NCBI RefSeq assembly: GCF_017874355.1
Contig: NZ_JAGGLI010000002.1
Span: forward strand, 1 to 64,000
DNA from: Acetoanaerobium pronyense
GTDB taxonomy: Bacteria > Bacillota > Clostridia > Peptostreptococcales > Filifactoraceae
DNA: 64,000 nt
Direction: 5' to 3'
The notes under the pieces are model-generated. The model made no database searches. It was not told the origin of the DNA and saw nothing but the letters and a program-made list of their open reading frames with translations. Position numbers and translations under genes: made by a program. Shown here one piece after another: positions 16,747 through 25,934 of this stretch (within the stretch, counting starts at the first letter, position 1; the number at the start of each line of letters is the position of its first letter).

Positions 16747-17557
16747 TTTTTCTATTTTTCCTTTTTTCTTCTTCATATTCCGTATAATATGTTTTTCCAT
16801 ACTGCATTTTTATACTGTCAATATTCTGAGAGAGTAAAGATTCGCTTATCTGAGTTTTTCTTTCATCCATCTCTACGGCATTTACAGTCTTGTATATTCC
16901 ATCTACTACCTCATTAAATAAACTAAAAGGTATTCCAATTGCTGCTTCATTTTCACTCCAAGCTGCTAAAAATCTAGTTCCTGAGCAAAGCAGTGACATA
17001 TTCAAAGTATTATGTATTAAAGGATAGGCCGTTGCTTCTACGCATATACCTTGATTTCCAGACATGCTAAACTCTTTATGTATTGCATTATGGTATGTAT
17101 ATCCCTGAATCACTCTCATTAACTCCCTAGGGCTTCCTATGATTAATACAACATCTGGTGTTTCTTTATCGATGTAATCTTCTAAAGGCTGTACTAAAAT
17201 CCCATATGTATTTGATAAAATATTGCTCGTTTCAAGAGCAGCCCTCTTCGCTACCTCTTGGTTTGAAAAAAGTCCTAGCTTGTATGGCGATTCTCCACTT
17301 AAAAACTCATCTGTAGGCTTTTCAAATCCTAACGCCCTAGTGCTTCCCCCACAGCCAGATGTCGATTTATCAAACTTAATTCTATGTCCATGACTAGCTG
17401 ATTTTACAACCACACAATAGGACATAGGTCTTTTAAGCTCTACAGCGTTATATGAATTAAATTCTTCTAAGTTTTTCAAGAATTTAACCCCTACAATTTT
17501 TCTATTTATATTTAAAAGTGCATAGACTTTTTTTACATCTTTTTCAAACTCTCTCAT
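16733..17557 (-). CDS. DUF169 family protein heading an ABC importer operon
   Basis: 274 residues matching the uncharacterised DUF169 family: a first part with VGVKFL and KRPMSYCVVVKSASHG, the Cys-containing STSGCGGSTRALGF, and a later PDVVLIIGSPRELMRVIQGYTYHN segment. Conserved Cys residues near 48, 69 and 172 hint at metal or redox chemistry, but no function is established. As first gene of an operon with permease, binding protein and ATPase, it may act on or sense the imported compound. The C-terminus is very Lys/Glu-rich and runs into the permease start. Confidence 0.75.
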   Translation of the reverse strand: MREFEKDVKKVYALLNINRKIVGVKFLKNLEEFNSYNAVELKRPMSYCVVVKSASHGHRIKFDKSTSGCGGSTRALGFEKPTDEFLSGESPYKLGLFSNQEVAKRAALETSNILSNTYGILVQPLEDYIDKETPDVVLIIGSPRELMRVIQGYTYHNAIHKEFSMSGNQGICVEATAYPLIHNTLNMSLLCSGTRFLAAWSENEAAIGIPFSLFNEVVDGIYKTVNAVEMDERKTQISESLLSQNIDSIKMQYGKTYYTEYEEEKRKNRKNEKN

Positions 17558-17711
17558 TTTTCACCTCCTCTTTTAAATAAGTATGTATTTCTATCCCCAA
17601 TTTTTAATTTACATAAATATGTATTATTCATACACTCACTAAGTTATCATGTTGTTATTTTTGTGTCTAATTAAGTTTTTCTATTCTATTTATAAATTAT
17701 ATTTATGCAAA

Positions 17712-17737
17712 AAAATAAGCCTGAATTAGGCTTATTT
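17712..17737 (-). terminator. terminator of the alarmone synthetase operon
   Basis: AAATAAGCCT (17712-17721) pairs with AGGCTTATTT (17728-17737). On the minus strand the hairpin is followed by a T run (complement of 17706-17711). It ends the relQ-yugP unit; the rest of the 17558-17816 gap is AT-rich leader of the DUF169 operon. Confidence 0.8.
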
Positions 17738-17816
17738 AAATTTAATGTTGTCCTATTTATATTTTTTAGATAGATTTCACAACTTCTTATTTTTCAAAAC
17801 ATTTACTATAGATTTT

Positions 17817-18608
17817 TTATGTCTCCATAGAATTAGTAAGCATCATACTAAAATATTTCATAGAAATATTACTTGAATCTTTTTCATCTTCATAATCTTT
17901 AGCTTCGGGTTTTACTCTTTCTGTCTCTTTATCCTCAGCTTTACCTTTTATTTCATTTTCATGTCTTAGTTTTTGCATTTCCTTGTGTATCTTTTCCATT
18001 TTATGATCAAGATGTGCAATCTGATCTGCTGCATCTTTTAAATCTTCCTTTAGATTTTCAGGTACTTCTTTGTCATATTTATAATAAATCTTATGCTCAA
18101 GACTAGCCCAAAAATCCATGGCAATAGTTCTAATTTGTACTTCTACATAAACCTGCTCTACTCTATCAGACATAAAAACAGGGATTTTTAAAATCATATG
18201 GAGGCTTTGATACCCGTTTGGTTTAGGATTTTCTATATAATCTTTGTATTCGATTACTTCAATATCCCTTTGCTGCATGAGCATTCCTGCAACTCTATAT
18301 ATATCGGAAGTGAAAGAGCATATGATTCTAATACCAGCGATATCAAGGACATTTTGTCTTATTGAATCTATGCTAAACTCATAGCCTCTCCTTTTTAGTT
18401 TGTTAATTATACTTTGAGTATTTTTGAGTCTGGATTTTACATGTTCAATAGGATTGTAGGAATGAATATATTGAAATTCCTGCTGAAGTATGCTAATTTT
18501 AGTTCCAATTTCCTCCATTGCAAACTTATAGTACATCATATATCTAGTTAAAGATTTCTGGAGATTTTCTATTTCTTCTAAGTCTTTGAAATACTGATCT
18601 TGTGACAT
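17817..18608 (-). CDS. relQ: small alarmone synthetase, RelQ/YjbM type
   Basis: A 263-residue single-domain (p)ppGpp synthetase. It transfers pyrophosphate from ATP to GDP or GTP. RelA/SpoT synthetase motifs are visible: DIAGIRIICSFTSDIYRV, IEYKDYIENPKPNGYQSLHM, VEVQIRTIAMDFWASLEHKIYYK. No hydrolase (HD) or TGS domain exists, which marks the small class. A charged coiled-coil-like tail follows residue 195. AGGGAGGG precedes the ATG, and the gene lies 11 bases after the protease gene. Confidence 0.9.
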   Translation of the reverse strand: MSQDQYFKDLEEIENLQKSLTRYMMYYKFAMEEIGTKISILQQEFQYIHSYNPIEHVKSRLKNTQSIINKLKRRGYEFSIDSIRQNVLDIAGIRIICSFTSDIYRVAGMLMQQRDIEVIEYKDYIENPKPNGYQSLHMILKIPVFMSDRVEQVYVEVQIRTIAMDFWASLEHKIYYKYDKEVPENLKEDLKDAADQIAHLDHKMEKIHKEMQKLRHENEIKGKAEDKETERVKPEAKDYEDEKDSSNISMKYFSMMLTNSMET

Positions 18609-18619
18609 ATTTCCCTCCC

Positions 18620-19312
18620 TTATCTTCTTCTATCTCTAATTAAAATAAGTCTAATAAGCTGAGCAATCCCAGCAGCCATAGCTGCTACATAAGTAAGGGC
18701 AGCTGCATTAAGTACTTTCTTTGCACCAACCCTTTCATTTACAGTTATAAAATCATTTTCAGCAAGTAGACTCATAGCCCTATTGCTTGCATTAAACTCT
18801 ACAGGCAGAGTAATTATCTGAAACAATACTGCAACTGAAAATAATAATATTCCTATATCAATCATACCACCTAAAGCTGGAATTAAAAATCCTACAAATA
18901 TAAAAAACCATGCAGCGGATGAACCAAAGCTGGCTATAGGGAATATCTTGTTTCTAATTTCAAGAGGAACATACCCCTTGTCATGTTGAATAGCATGTCC
19001 TACTTCGTGAGCTGCCACACTCACAGATGCAATAGAACTTCCTGCATAGACTTCCTTTGAAAGTCTTAATATTTTATTTACTGGATCATAATGGTCACTC
19101 ATATGCCCAGGTGTAATCTCTATTGAAATTTCACTTAGATTTTGTTCATTTAAAAGTATTCTTGCAACTTGAGCTCCTGTATAATTTTTTCTAGTTTGTA
19201 CTTGAAGGTATTTTGAAAAGTTGTTTTTCACCTTTCCCTGTGCATATAATGTAAGTAGGATTGCAGGTATTAAAACAATCATTGTCTGATCAAAAAATAT
19301 ATACGGATACAT
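18620..19312 (-). CDS. yugP: YugP-like membrane zinc metalloprotease
   Basis: 230 residues with an N-terminal membrane segment, the zincin motif HEVGH (H102, E103, H106), then several hydrophobic segments (SFGSSAAWFFIFVGFLIPAL and others). This is the Zn_peptidase_2/YugP family, a membrane protease of unknown substrate. Its upstream gap (19313-19510) is shared with a divergent two-component system and holds two pairs of direct repeats, so it may be a target of that response regulator. Confidence 0.85.
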   Translation of the reverse strand: MYPYIFFDQTMIVLIPAILLTLYAQGKVKNNFSKYLQVQTRKNYTGAQVARILLNEQNLSEISIEITPGHMSDHYDPVNKILRLSKEVYAGSSIASVSVAAHEVGHAIQHDKGYVPLEIRNKIFPIASFGSSAAWFFIFVGFLIPALGGMIDIGILLFSVAVLFQIITLPVEFNASNRAMSLLAENDFITVNERVGAKKVLNAAALTYVAAMAAGIAQLIRLILIRDRRR

Positions 19313-19372
19313 ATCAATTCCCCCTTTTGAAAATTAAAATATCAAATTTTATAATTAGTATAAATCCAAAAT

Positions 19373-19389
19373 ATGAACCTAACATGAAC
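19373..19389 (+). promoter_or_regulatory. direct-repeat binding site candidate for the response regulator (site A)
   Basis: ATGAAC-CTAAC-ATGAAC: two hexamers with an 11-base period, the spacing bound by OmpR/PhoB-family dimers. It lies between the divergent yugP and response-regulator genes. Confidence 0.6.
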
Positions 19390-19417
19390 TTTTTAGGCAA
19401 ATATATTCAAAATATAA

Positions 19418-19434
19418 ATTCATATTTAGTTCAT
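19418..19434 (-). promoter_or_regulatory. direct-repeat binding site candidate for the response regulator (site B)
   Basis: On the minus strand ATGAAC-TAAAT-ATGAAT, again 11-base period and 11 of 12 hexamer bases as in site A, but in the opposite orientation. Confidence 0.6.
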
Positions 19435-19510
19435 AATCTGCAGATATAATTCATTTAATTTTAGAGTGTTTTTAATTAATGTATTAATATAATTATTTAT
19501 GGAGGTTACT

Positions 19511-20194
19511 ATGTTTAATATTCTTGTAGTAGAGGATGATAAAAATCTTCAAAGACTTATGGAGACCGTACTTAAGCAAAATGGATATATGGTGTTTTGT
19601 GCTTCCAATGGATTGAGCGCTCTTGAGGTTTTAGATAAAAATCATATAGATTTAATGATTAGTGATATTATGATGCCTGATATGGATGGATATGAGCTGA
19701 CAGACTCTTTGCGAAAATCGGATTATCAGCTTCCAATTCTTATGGTAACTGCAAAAGAGAGTATGGAGGATAAAAAAAGGGGATTCATGTGTGGAACAGA
19801 TGACTATATGGTAAAGCCTGTAGATATGGATGAGCTCATTCTTAGGGTATCTGCTTTACTGAGAAGAGCCCGTATTATGAACGAGCATAGGATTTTTATA
19901 GGAAAGACAGTTTTGGATTATGATACCTTAACTGTATCTAGGGAGGATATTAATCTTACTCTTCCTCAAAAAGAATTTCTTCTTCTTTTCAAGCTTCTTA
20001 ATTATCCTCGCCAAATTTTTACAAGGCAACAGCTTATGAATGAGATATGGGGACTTGATGCTGAAAGTGATGAACGAACAGTTGATGTTCATATCAAAAG
20101 ATTAAGAGAGCGCTTTAGCGATTGGCCTGATTTTGAAATCATAACTGTGAGAGGCCTTGGATACAAAGCCGAAAAACTGGAGAATAAAGAATGA
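19511..20194 (+). CDS. OmpR-family response regulator
   Basis: 227 residues: receiver domain (acidic VEDD at the start, phosphoacceptor D52 in ISDIMMPDMDGYEL, Lys in VKPVD) and a winged-helix DNA-binding domain (DYDTLTVSR, LPQKEFLLLFKLLNY, RTVDVHIKRLRERF, TVRGLGYKAE). ATG 19511 is chosen because GGAGGT occupies 19501-19506; the upstream ATG at 19499 overlaps that site. It overlaps the kinase gene by four bases (ATGA), so the two are translated together. Confidence 0.93.
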   Translation: MFNILVVEDDKNLQRLMETVLKQNGYMVFCASNGLSALEVLDKNHIDLMISDIMMPDMDGYELTDSLRKSDYQLPILMVTAKESMEDKKRGFMCGTDDYMVKPVDMDELILRVSALLRRARIMNEHRIFIGKTVLDYDTLTVSREDINLTLPQKEFLLLFKLLNYPRQIFTRQQLMNEIWGLDAESDERTVDVHIKRLRERFSDWPDFEIITVRGLGYKAEKLENKE

Positions 20195-21483
20195 AAAAAA
20201 TATCAGTAAAACTAGCTGTTGCCTTTATTATATTAATCTTGCTTTCTTCTTTACTCTCCTTTTTAACCTCGGCTGTGTATATGCCAAATCTTCAGCAGGA
20301 AATAAAGGAAAGTCAGGAAGCCATAGGAATATTAATTAAGGATTTATCTGAAAAAACAGATTTGAGTAATGAAGAGATTTCAGATATTATCTCTTGGTAT
20401 ACCTATGAAACTAGTATTTTAACTCATGAGGAAGAGGCTTATATTAATGAACAGGAATATCTTATTCTTCTTGATGGGGGTATGATTCACAAGCCTTTTA
20501 GAAGATTTAGTGGCGTTAGTACTTATCTTATGATTGATGATGATATTATGAGAATACAATTGAGACAGAATCAAAATATATGGAAAATAGCGGCTTCTAG
20601 AATTTGGTTTCCCGGTATATCCTTTGTAATTATTGGCTCAGTTTTAATCATTTTTGTGGTGAGACATGCAGTAAGACCTATTATAAAACTTACAAACGCT
20701 ACAAGAGAGATTACACTTGGAAATTTTGATGTAGAGATAAATTATAATAATAAGGACGAAATAGGACAGCTTACTACTAACTTTAATAGAATGATTAATG
20801 AGCTGAAAAAAATTGATACTCTAAGAAAAGATTTTGTAAGTAATGTTTCCCATGAATTTAAGACCCCTATTGCATCAATTCAAGGCTTTGCACAATTACT
20901 CCAGCAAGATGATCTTTCTGATGAAAATAGAAAAGAATATGCCCGTATAATATCTGAGGAATCTTCAAGGCTTTCACATCTTACAAGTAGCATGTTAAAG
21001 CTCTCTAAGCTTGAAAATCAAGAGATAATACAAAAGCACAAGGGTTTTTATCTGGATGAGCAGATTAGAAAATGTATTTTGTTACTTGAGCCAGAGTGGA
21101 GCAAAAAATCCATTGATTGGGAAATCAATCTTGATAGAGCCATGATTACTGCTGATGAAGAACTCCTGCAACAAGTATGGATAAACCTTTTAATCAATGC
21201 AATAAAATTTTCCTCAAATGATGGGAAGATTATTGTCTCTCTCAATCACTTGAAGGAAGGTGTGGAAATTTCAATAAGAGATTTTGGCAAAGGAATGAGC
21301 AGTAAGACCAAGGAACGTATTTTCGAAAAATTTTATCAAGGTGAAGAAGCACACGATGTAGAGGGAAGCGGTCTTGGACTATCCCTTGTAAAAAGAATTT
21401 TAGACCTTCATGGAGCCCAGATTAATGTAGAGAGCTCTCTTGGGGAAGGATCTGAGTTTAGTGTTACTTTAAATATAAACTAA
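20191..21483 (+). CDS. membrane sensor histidine kinase
   Basis: 430 residues. Membrane segment 1 at ~8-28, an extracytoplasmic sensor loop of ~110 residues, membrane segment 2 at ~140-160, then HAMP (RHAVRPIIKLTNATREI), HisKA with phosphorylated His221 in VSHEFKTPIASIQGF, and an HATPase domain (N box LINAIKFS, G boxes DFGKGMS and GSGLGLSLVK). It phosphorylates the overlapping response regulator. The sensed signal is unknown. Confidence 0.93.
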   Translation: MKKISVKLAVAFIILILLSSLLSFLTSAVYMPNLQQEIKESQEAIGILIKDLSEKTDLSNEEISDIISWYTYETSILTHEEEAYINEQEYLILLDGGMIHKPFRRFSGVSTYLMIDDDIMRIQLRQNQNIWKIAASRIWFPGISFVIIGSVLIIFVVRHAVRPIIKLTNATREITLGNFDVEINYNNKDEIGQLTTNFNRMINELKKIDTLRKDFVSNVSHEFKTPIASIQGFAQLLQQDDLSDENRKEYARIISEESSRLSHLTSSMLKLSKLENQEIIQKHKGFYLDEQIRKCILLLEPEWSKKSIDWEINLDRAMITADEELLQQVWINLLINAIKFSSNDGKIIVSLNHLKEGVEISIRDFGKGMSSKTKERIFEKFYQGEEAHDVEGSGLGLSLVKRILDLHGAQINVESSLGEGSEFSVTLNIN

Positions 21484-21568
21484 TATCATTTATATTATTG
21501 CTTTTTAGATTTGTCAGAATATGATATCATATTAAAAATGCATAAAATGTTAATAGGGGGATTAAAAT

Positions 21569-22492
21569 ATGAAGACTGATGGCGGAATTTTATTAGAAAG
21601 TGGAACTGGCGAGGTAGAAATACTTCATTTTACAGTCAACAATGAGAATTATGCTATTAATGTAGTAAAGGTAAAAGAGATTCTTCATATAGATAATCTT
21701 TCGAAAGTGCCTAATACTAGTAAGGCTGTCCCTGGTATTTCTCTAATTCGAGGAGATGTAATTCCTATAATTGATATGAAATATGTCTTAGAAAAAGAAA
21801 TCAATGAGAATGTTAAAAAAAGTATGATTTTGTTATGTGAGTTCAATAAAATCAAAGTTGCTTTCTCAATAGATGAAGTTTTAGGTATAACAAGAATAAA
21901 ATGGAGTGATATTCAAAAACCTAGTGTAGTGACTTCTGAATCACTGGTTATTGGAAATATAAATTTAGAAAGTAAAATCCTAATGCTACTGGATTTTGAG
22001 AAAATAGTTATGGACATAAGTCCAAAATCAGGTATTCATTCTGAGCGAATGATAGATGTCAAGGCAAATAAAGATAGGAGTAATTACAAGCTAGTTCTGG
22101 CTGATGATTCCCCTTTAATCAGAAAAGTTCTTCTTGATAATCTTACAAATTCTGGATTTAATAATCTTAGAATATTTGATGATGGACAGCAGGCTCTTGA
22201 TTATATTAATTCTGTATATGATAGACTTGGAGATAATTTTATGGATGAAATAAATCTTCTAATAACAGATATAGAGATGCCGCAGCTAGATGGACATACA
22301 TTGACTAGAACTATAAAAGAGCATAGAGTTTTAAGAAAGCTTCCTGTAATAATTTTCTCATCTTTAATTACTGGGGACCTTCGTCATAAAGGTGAATCTG
22401 TGGGAGCAGACGCTCAGATGAGTAAACCTGAAGTAGAAAATTTAGTTGAAACAATAGATACCTTCATTAATATTGCATCTAAAAATAAATAA
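21569..22492 (+). CDS. cheV: CheV chemotaxis coupling protein
   Basis: 307 residues: an N-terminal CheW-like domain (EILHFTVNNENYAINVVKVKEI, then GISLIRGDVIPIIDM) and a C-terminal receiver domain (ADDSPLIRKVL, phosphoacceptor D234 in LLITDIEMPQLDGHTL). CheV links chemoreceptors to the CheA kinase and adapts through its receiver. No other chemotaxis gene lies in the window. GGGGG precedes the ATG. It ends in its own terminator. Confidence 0.92.
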   Translation: MKTDGGILLESGTGEVEILHFTVNNENYAINVVKVKEILHIDNLSKVPNTSKAVPGISLIRGDVIPIIDMKYVLEKEINENVKKSMILLCEFNKIKVAFSIDEVLGITRIKWSDIQKPSVVTSESLVIGNINLESKILMLLDFEKIVMDISPKSGIHSERMIDVKANKDRSNYKLVLADDSPLIRKVLLDNLTNSGFNNLRIFDDGQQALDYINSVYDRLGDNFMDEINLLITDIEMPQLDGHTLTRTIKEHRVLRKLPVIIFSSLITGDLRHKGESVGADAQMSKPEVENLVETIDTFINIASKNK

Positions 22493-22512
22493 TATTATTT
22501 AATATATAAAAG

Positions 22513-22557
22513 TCTCACTTGGCTGGAATATTACTTCCTTGCTAGTGAGATTTTTTT
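22513..22557 (+). terminator. rho-independent terminator after cheV
   Basis: TCTCACT (22513-22519) pairs with AGTGAGA (22544-22550), followed by seven T residues. Confidence 0.75.
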
Positions 22558-22686
22558 AGTGATTCAATAAAAAAATCTATATTTAAAAATCTTATTATAT
22601 AGGCATATAGTTTTTTTATCTAGGTACAAATACTATAACTTCAGAATTATATTATGGGTTTGAAGTTTTTTAGGGGGGGGACTTAT

Positions 22687-24831
22687 ATGAATAAAAAAAG
22701 GAGCATTTCTTTTATTTTATTTTTTATTATTTTAGGAAATATGAGTATTGGCTGTTCTAGTAATAATGTTTACAATAACAACTCTAGCAATAATACAAGA
22801 CAAGAGTTTAAGATAACGTCTGACAATCCCGTTGTAAATGGTGATGGTATAGATATTATATTTACATCATATGATATTCAGGCAGAATCAACTGTAACTG
22901 TAGAGAAAGTAGAGCCTCAAAATATATACGATGAGGATGTGACAAAGGAAGATGTATTAATAAAAGCCTTTGAAATAAAAACTCCTGAAATAAATTCATT
23001 TACGGGATTAATAGACATAGAAATACCCTATGATGAGGATTTTATAGAAGTTGGGAGCCCTTCTAAAAATGTTGGGGCTATGTACTTTGATGAATCCTTA
23101 CAGGAGTGGACACCTATCCCTTTTGAGATAGATGAGAATAATAAAAAAGTTAGAATATTTACTAACCATCTATCTACTTATAGTATTTTTACTGTTAGAA
23201 ATGAAAATACTAGAGCTGCCCAGATAGTTAAAGTCAATTCTTACCCTACTCTTCCAAGTGGAGTTTCAGGTGTATTTGAAGATGTAATTAATGAGGCTAT
23301 GAACAACAATATGAGTCCGGGTCAAAAGGCTTTTGAGCTAGGTCAAGGAGCTGTATCTGATTGGCTAGGTATAAGTGGTGCAACTTTAACTACTATAACT
23401 CAAGTTCTTTATGTATCTGAATTTGCTGAAGGTCTTGGAAATGCCTTTAATAATGTTGGATTAGCTGCTGCTATGGTTCAGGCCGCTTATGATTTTAGTA
23501 GTGGGAAAGATGCCGCACTTTTTTCTAATCTTACTAAAAACTTATCTTATTTTTCTGTTGGGAAATGGGGCTATAATGCTCTTCAGTTAGGCTTTGTTGG
23601 AGTTTATGCAATAGATTACTCACTCAGCAAATTTGCAGCTAGTGCATGGGATGGTAGAAATGAAATCTGGTATAGTGCATATAACCTTTATTATCAGAGG
23701 GAAAATAAAAGATCTGCTCCAGATTGGTATAGAACAATCTATTCTCTATGGGAAAAAAGTGATAGTAGCAAAGATCCTAATTTCTTAAAAGATGCTATCA
23801 ATGATGAGCTGGATTCTTATATAAATGCTTTTTGGAGACTAGATGAAGTAGATCAAGCTTTTTGGCAATCTGAGGTTCAAAAAACAGGATTTAGTGGCGG
23901 AGGAGGGCTAAACGAAGCTCTGAAAAGAGATATCAGTAATGCTCATAAAGCACAACTTGTAAAAGATCTACAAGAGCCTGTTTTTGATGTACTCGAAAGA
24001 AATATAAGATGGAAGCTAATGGATGAGTATTCTAAAGAACTTCTTAACTTAAGAAATTATCTAAATCAAGTAACTACAGTTTTAATAACTGAAAATTTAA
24101 AGCCTGATGAAAAGGCAACTTACGATGGTTATATTGTAAGGTTTGGACCTTTAAATGATACAGCAAATGCAAGTTCTTGGACCGGAACAATAAAAAGTGA
24201 TGGAACAGTTCAAACTAGATTTACAGCCCTTGGTCATATACAATCAGGTGCTCCTGATAAACTATTTTTATATAAACCAGATGCTAATCCAGATACGGAT
24301 GCACCCGAAAAAGAATTTAGCTTTATTGTAAGTTTTCCAAATATGCAGATCAATTTAAAGGAAATGCATCCTACTATGGATGAAATTACAGGCAACTGGG
24401 AAAATGTCTATATGACATTCCCAGATGTAGTAGTATCTGAGAATCCTTCAAACGAAGAAGGGGAATGTGATCTAAACGAAGAGATAGTTAGACTTTTTAA
24501 AACAGCTAAGCTTAAATGTAAATTTGAAATTCAAAAGATAGATGAAAATAATGCTACTTTAGTATTTGGTGTAGTAAGTGGAGTAAATATCTCAAGCGGT
24601 GAGTCTCTTGATATAGACCCTGAACCTCCCGTAAATTCAACTGCCACTTATAAAGATGGCGTTTTGAGCTCTACTGTATTTATGGAAGGCGCTGAATTTC
24701 CTTTTAATTTTGAAATAAAGAAAGGAAGCGATGGTAATATAAGTTTTGTTACAAAATCAACTATCTCTGGAGTAAACGATGATGGTTCCAAGTTTTCTCT
24801 TCCTTTTACTTTAACAGGTCAAAAATACTAA
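22687..24831 (+). CDS. large lipoprotein of unknown function
   Basis: 714 residues with a lipobox (MSIGC, lipidated Cys23) and an Asn/Ser-rich linker. Residues ~35-175 look like a beta-sandwich of the ZU5/GAIN-like kind seen in surface proteins (IDIEIPYDEDF, then YFDESLQEWTPIP and TNHLSTYSIFTV). The middle (~190-480) is mostly helical with several Trp residues, and the C-terminal ~200 residues are beta-rich. I do not recognise it as a whole. ATG 22687 is preceded by an eight-G run acting as ribosome site. It lies 27 bases before an Lgt-like gene. Confidence 0.7.
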   Translation: MNKKRSISFILFFIILGNMSIGCSSNNVYNNNSSNNTRQEFKITSDNPVVNGDGIDIIFTSYDIQAESTVTVEKVEPQNIYDEDVTKEDVLIKAFEIKTPEINSFTGLIDIEIPYDEDFIEVGSPSKNVGAMYFDESLQEWTPIPFEIDENNKKVRIFTNHLSTYSIFTVRNENTRAAQIVKVNSYPTLPSGVSGVFEDVINEAMNNNMSPGQKAFELGQGAVSDWLGISGATLTTITQVLYVSEFAEGLGNAFNNVGLAAAMVQAAYDFSSGKDAALFSNLTKNLSYFSVGKWGYNALQLGFVGVYAIDYSLSKFAASAWDGRNEIWYSAYNLYYQRENKRSAPDWYRTIYSLWEKSDSSKDPNFLKDAINDELDSYINAFWRLDEVDQAFWQSEVQKTGFSGGGGLNEALKRDISNAHKAQLVKDLQEPVFDVLERNIRWKLMDEYSKELLNLRNYLNQVTTVLITENLKPDEKATYDGYIVRFGPLNDTANASSWTGTIKSDGTVQTRFTALGHIQSGAPDKLFLYKPDANPDTDAPEKEFSFIVSFPNMQINLKEMHPTMDEITGNWENVYMTFPDVVVSENPSNEEGECDLNEEIVRLFKTAKLKCKFEIQKIDENNATLVFGVVSGVNISSGESLDIDPEPPVNSTATYKDGVLSSTVFMEGAEFPFNFEIKKGSDGNISFVTKSTISGVNDDGSKFSLPFTLTGQKY

Positions 24832-24858
24832 CAATAGAGACTGCCACGAGGTGCTTTT

Positions 24859-25665
24859 ATGTTACCATCAGTTGAATTTACTATATTACAAAGATTAATA
24901 ACTCTAAAAACCTATGATATATTTATTTTTTTAAGTATAGTAACAGGGTTTCTTTTATCCTTTAAAGTTTTAAAGCAAAATGGTCTTTCTCTAAAGGCCA
25001 TTTTGCTAATCTATATGATTATAACTTTTAGTTTTTTATTTGGCGCTAGAGCCTTAAACTACGCTATACAATACAAGACTTATAGTGAAATTGGAATTTC
25101 TTTTTTTACATTCAGATTAGCTTATTTTTCTCTCTATGGTGGAATCATTTTTAGTTTTTTAGTTTTGTTACTACTAATAAAAAAATTACACCTTGATTAT
25201 TATGATGTATTGGATAAATTGTCCCCTTGCTTTCTGATTAGCTTTTTTATAATGAAAATCGGTTGCCTTTTAAATGGATGCTGCTATGGAAAGATTACAG
25301 ATTCTTGGTTTTCTATACCACTACCTATAAAAGAGCAAGCTAGACTCTCCCAAAATACATTTGCTTCCTCCTTATTTGGAAATATATCTATGAGGGTTTA
25401 TCCGGCTCAGTTAATGGAAGGTATCGGAGCTCTATTAATAATTATAATCTTATTTCTTCTTAGAAAAAAGCTTTTACAGGGTGAAACTTTTCTACTTTCT
25501 GCCATGCTTTTTAGCTTTTTAAGATTTATAGTAATATTTTATAGACAGCTTCCCTATTCGGATTTTATTAAGCTTTGGTTTTATCCAACACTTTATACTC
25601 TTATTATTGTATATACCTTTCGTATGCTAATCAAAATTCATTTTAAAAAACACAAGATTCTATAA
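24859..25665 (+). CDS. Lgt-like membrane protein (prolipoprotein diacylglyceryl transferase paralogue)
   Basis: 268 residues, seven hydrophobic segments, with the Lgt fold. The catalytic region differs from canonical Lgt: the usual HGG is LYGG here, and the signature GRIGNFINGE is replaced by MKIGCLLNGCCYGK, so the conserved Arg, Asn and Glu are Lys, Cys and Cys. The Cys-rich form is that of a separate Lgt-like subfamily, so housekeeping Lgt activity is doubtful. Following the large lipoprotein gene by 27 bases, it may modify or act with that protein. Confidence 0.75.
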   Translation: MLPSVEFTILQRLITLKTYDIFIFLSIVTGFLLSFKVLKQNGLSLKAILLIYMIITFSFLFGARALNYAIQYKTYSEIGISFFTFRLAYFSLYGGIIFSFLVLLLLIKKLHLDYYDVLDKLSPCFLISFFIMKIGCLLNGCCYGKITDSWFSIPLPIKEQARLSQNTFASSLFGNISMRVYPAQLMEGIGALLIIIILFLLRKKLLQGETFLLSAMLFSFLRFIVIFYRQLPYSDFIKLWFYPTLYTLIIVYTFRMLIKIHFKKHKIL

Positions 25666-25909
25666 ATTTGAATTTTTGCCAAGGCCTTATTTCATCAAGG
25701 AGATATATTTCTTCCTCTAAGACTCTCCCCACTATACTTGATTTTCCTGAGTTCTTCATCTGATTTAGTGCGACTTGAAGCTCTCCAGAATACCTAGTAT
25801 ATTCCTTTGATTCAATGATTATATCTCCTTTTTCAATAACTGGCTTGGGGTTTATTAGTTCAAAAGTATAGTCCTTGTACTTCACCCTGCTCTGAGTCGA
25901 CCTAATCAT
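25643..25909 (-). CDS. small hypothetical protein or gene fragment beside the insertion element
   Basis: 88 residues read from the ATG at 25909; the open frame continues upstream into the insertion element, so the true N-terminus may have been lost. It contains VKYKDYTFELINPKPVIEKG and LEEEIYLLDEIRPWQKF, which I do not recognise. No good ribosome site fits the ATG. It overlaps the 3' end of the Lgt-like gene by 23 bases, convergently. It could be the remnant of the gene that the element interrupted. Confidence 0.4.
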   Translation of the reverse strand: MIRSTQSRVKYKDYTFELINPKPVIEKGDIIIESKEYTRYSGELQVALNQMKNSGKSSIVGRVLEEEIYLLDEIRPWQKFKFIESCVF

Positions 25910-25934
25910 ATAGCTAGATACATCTCCTCTAATG

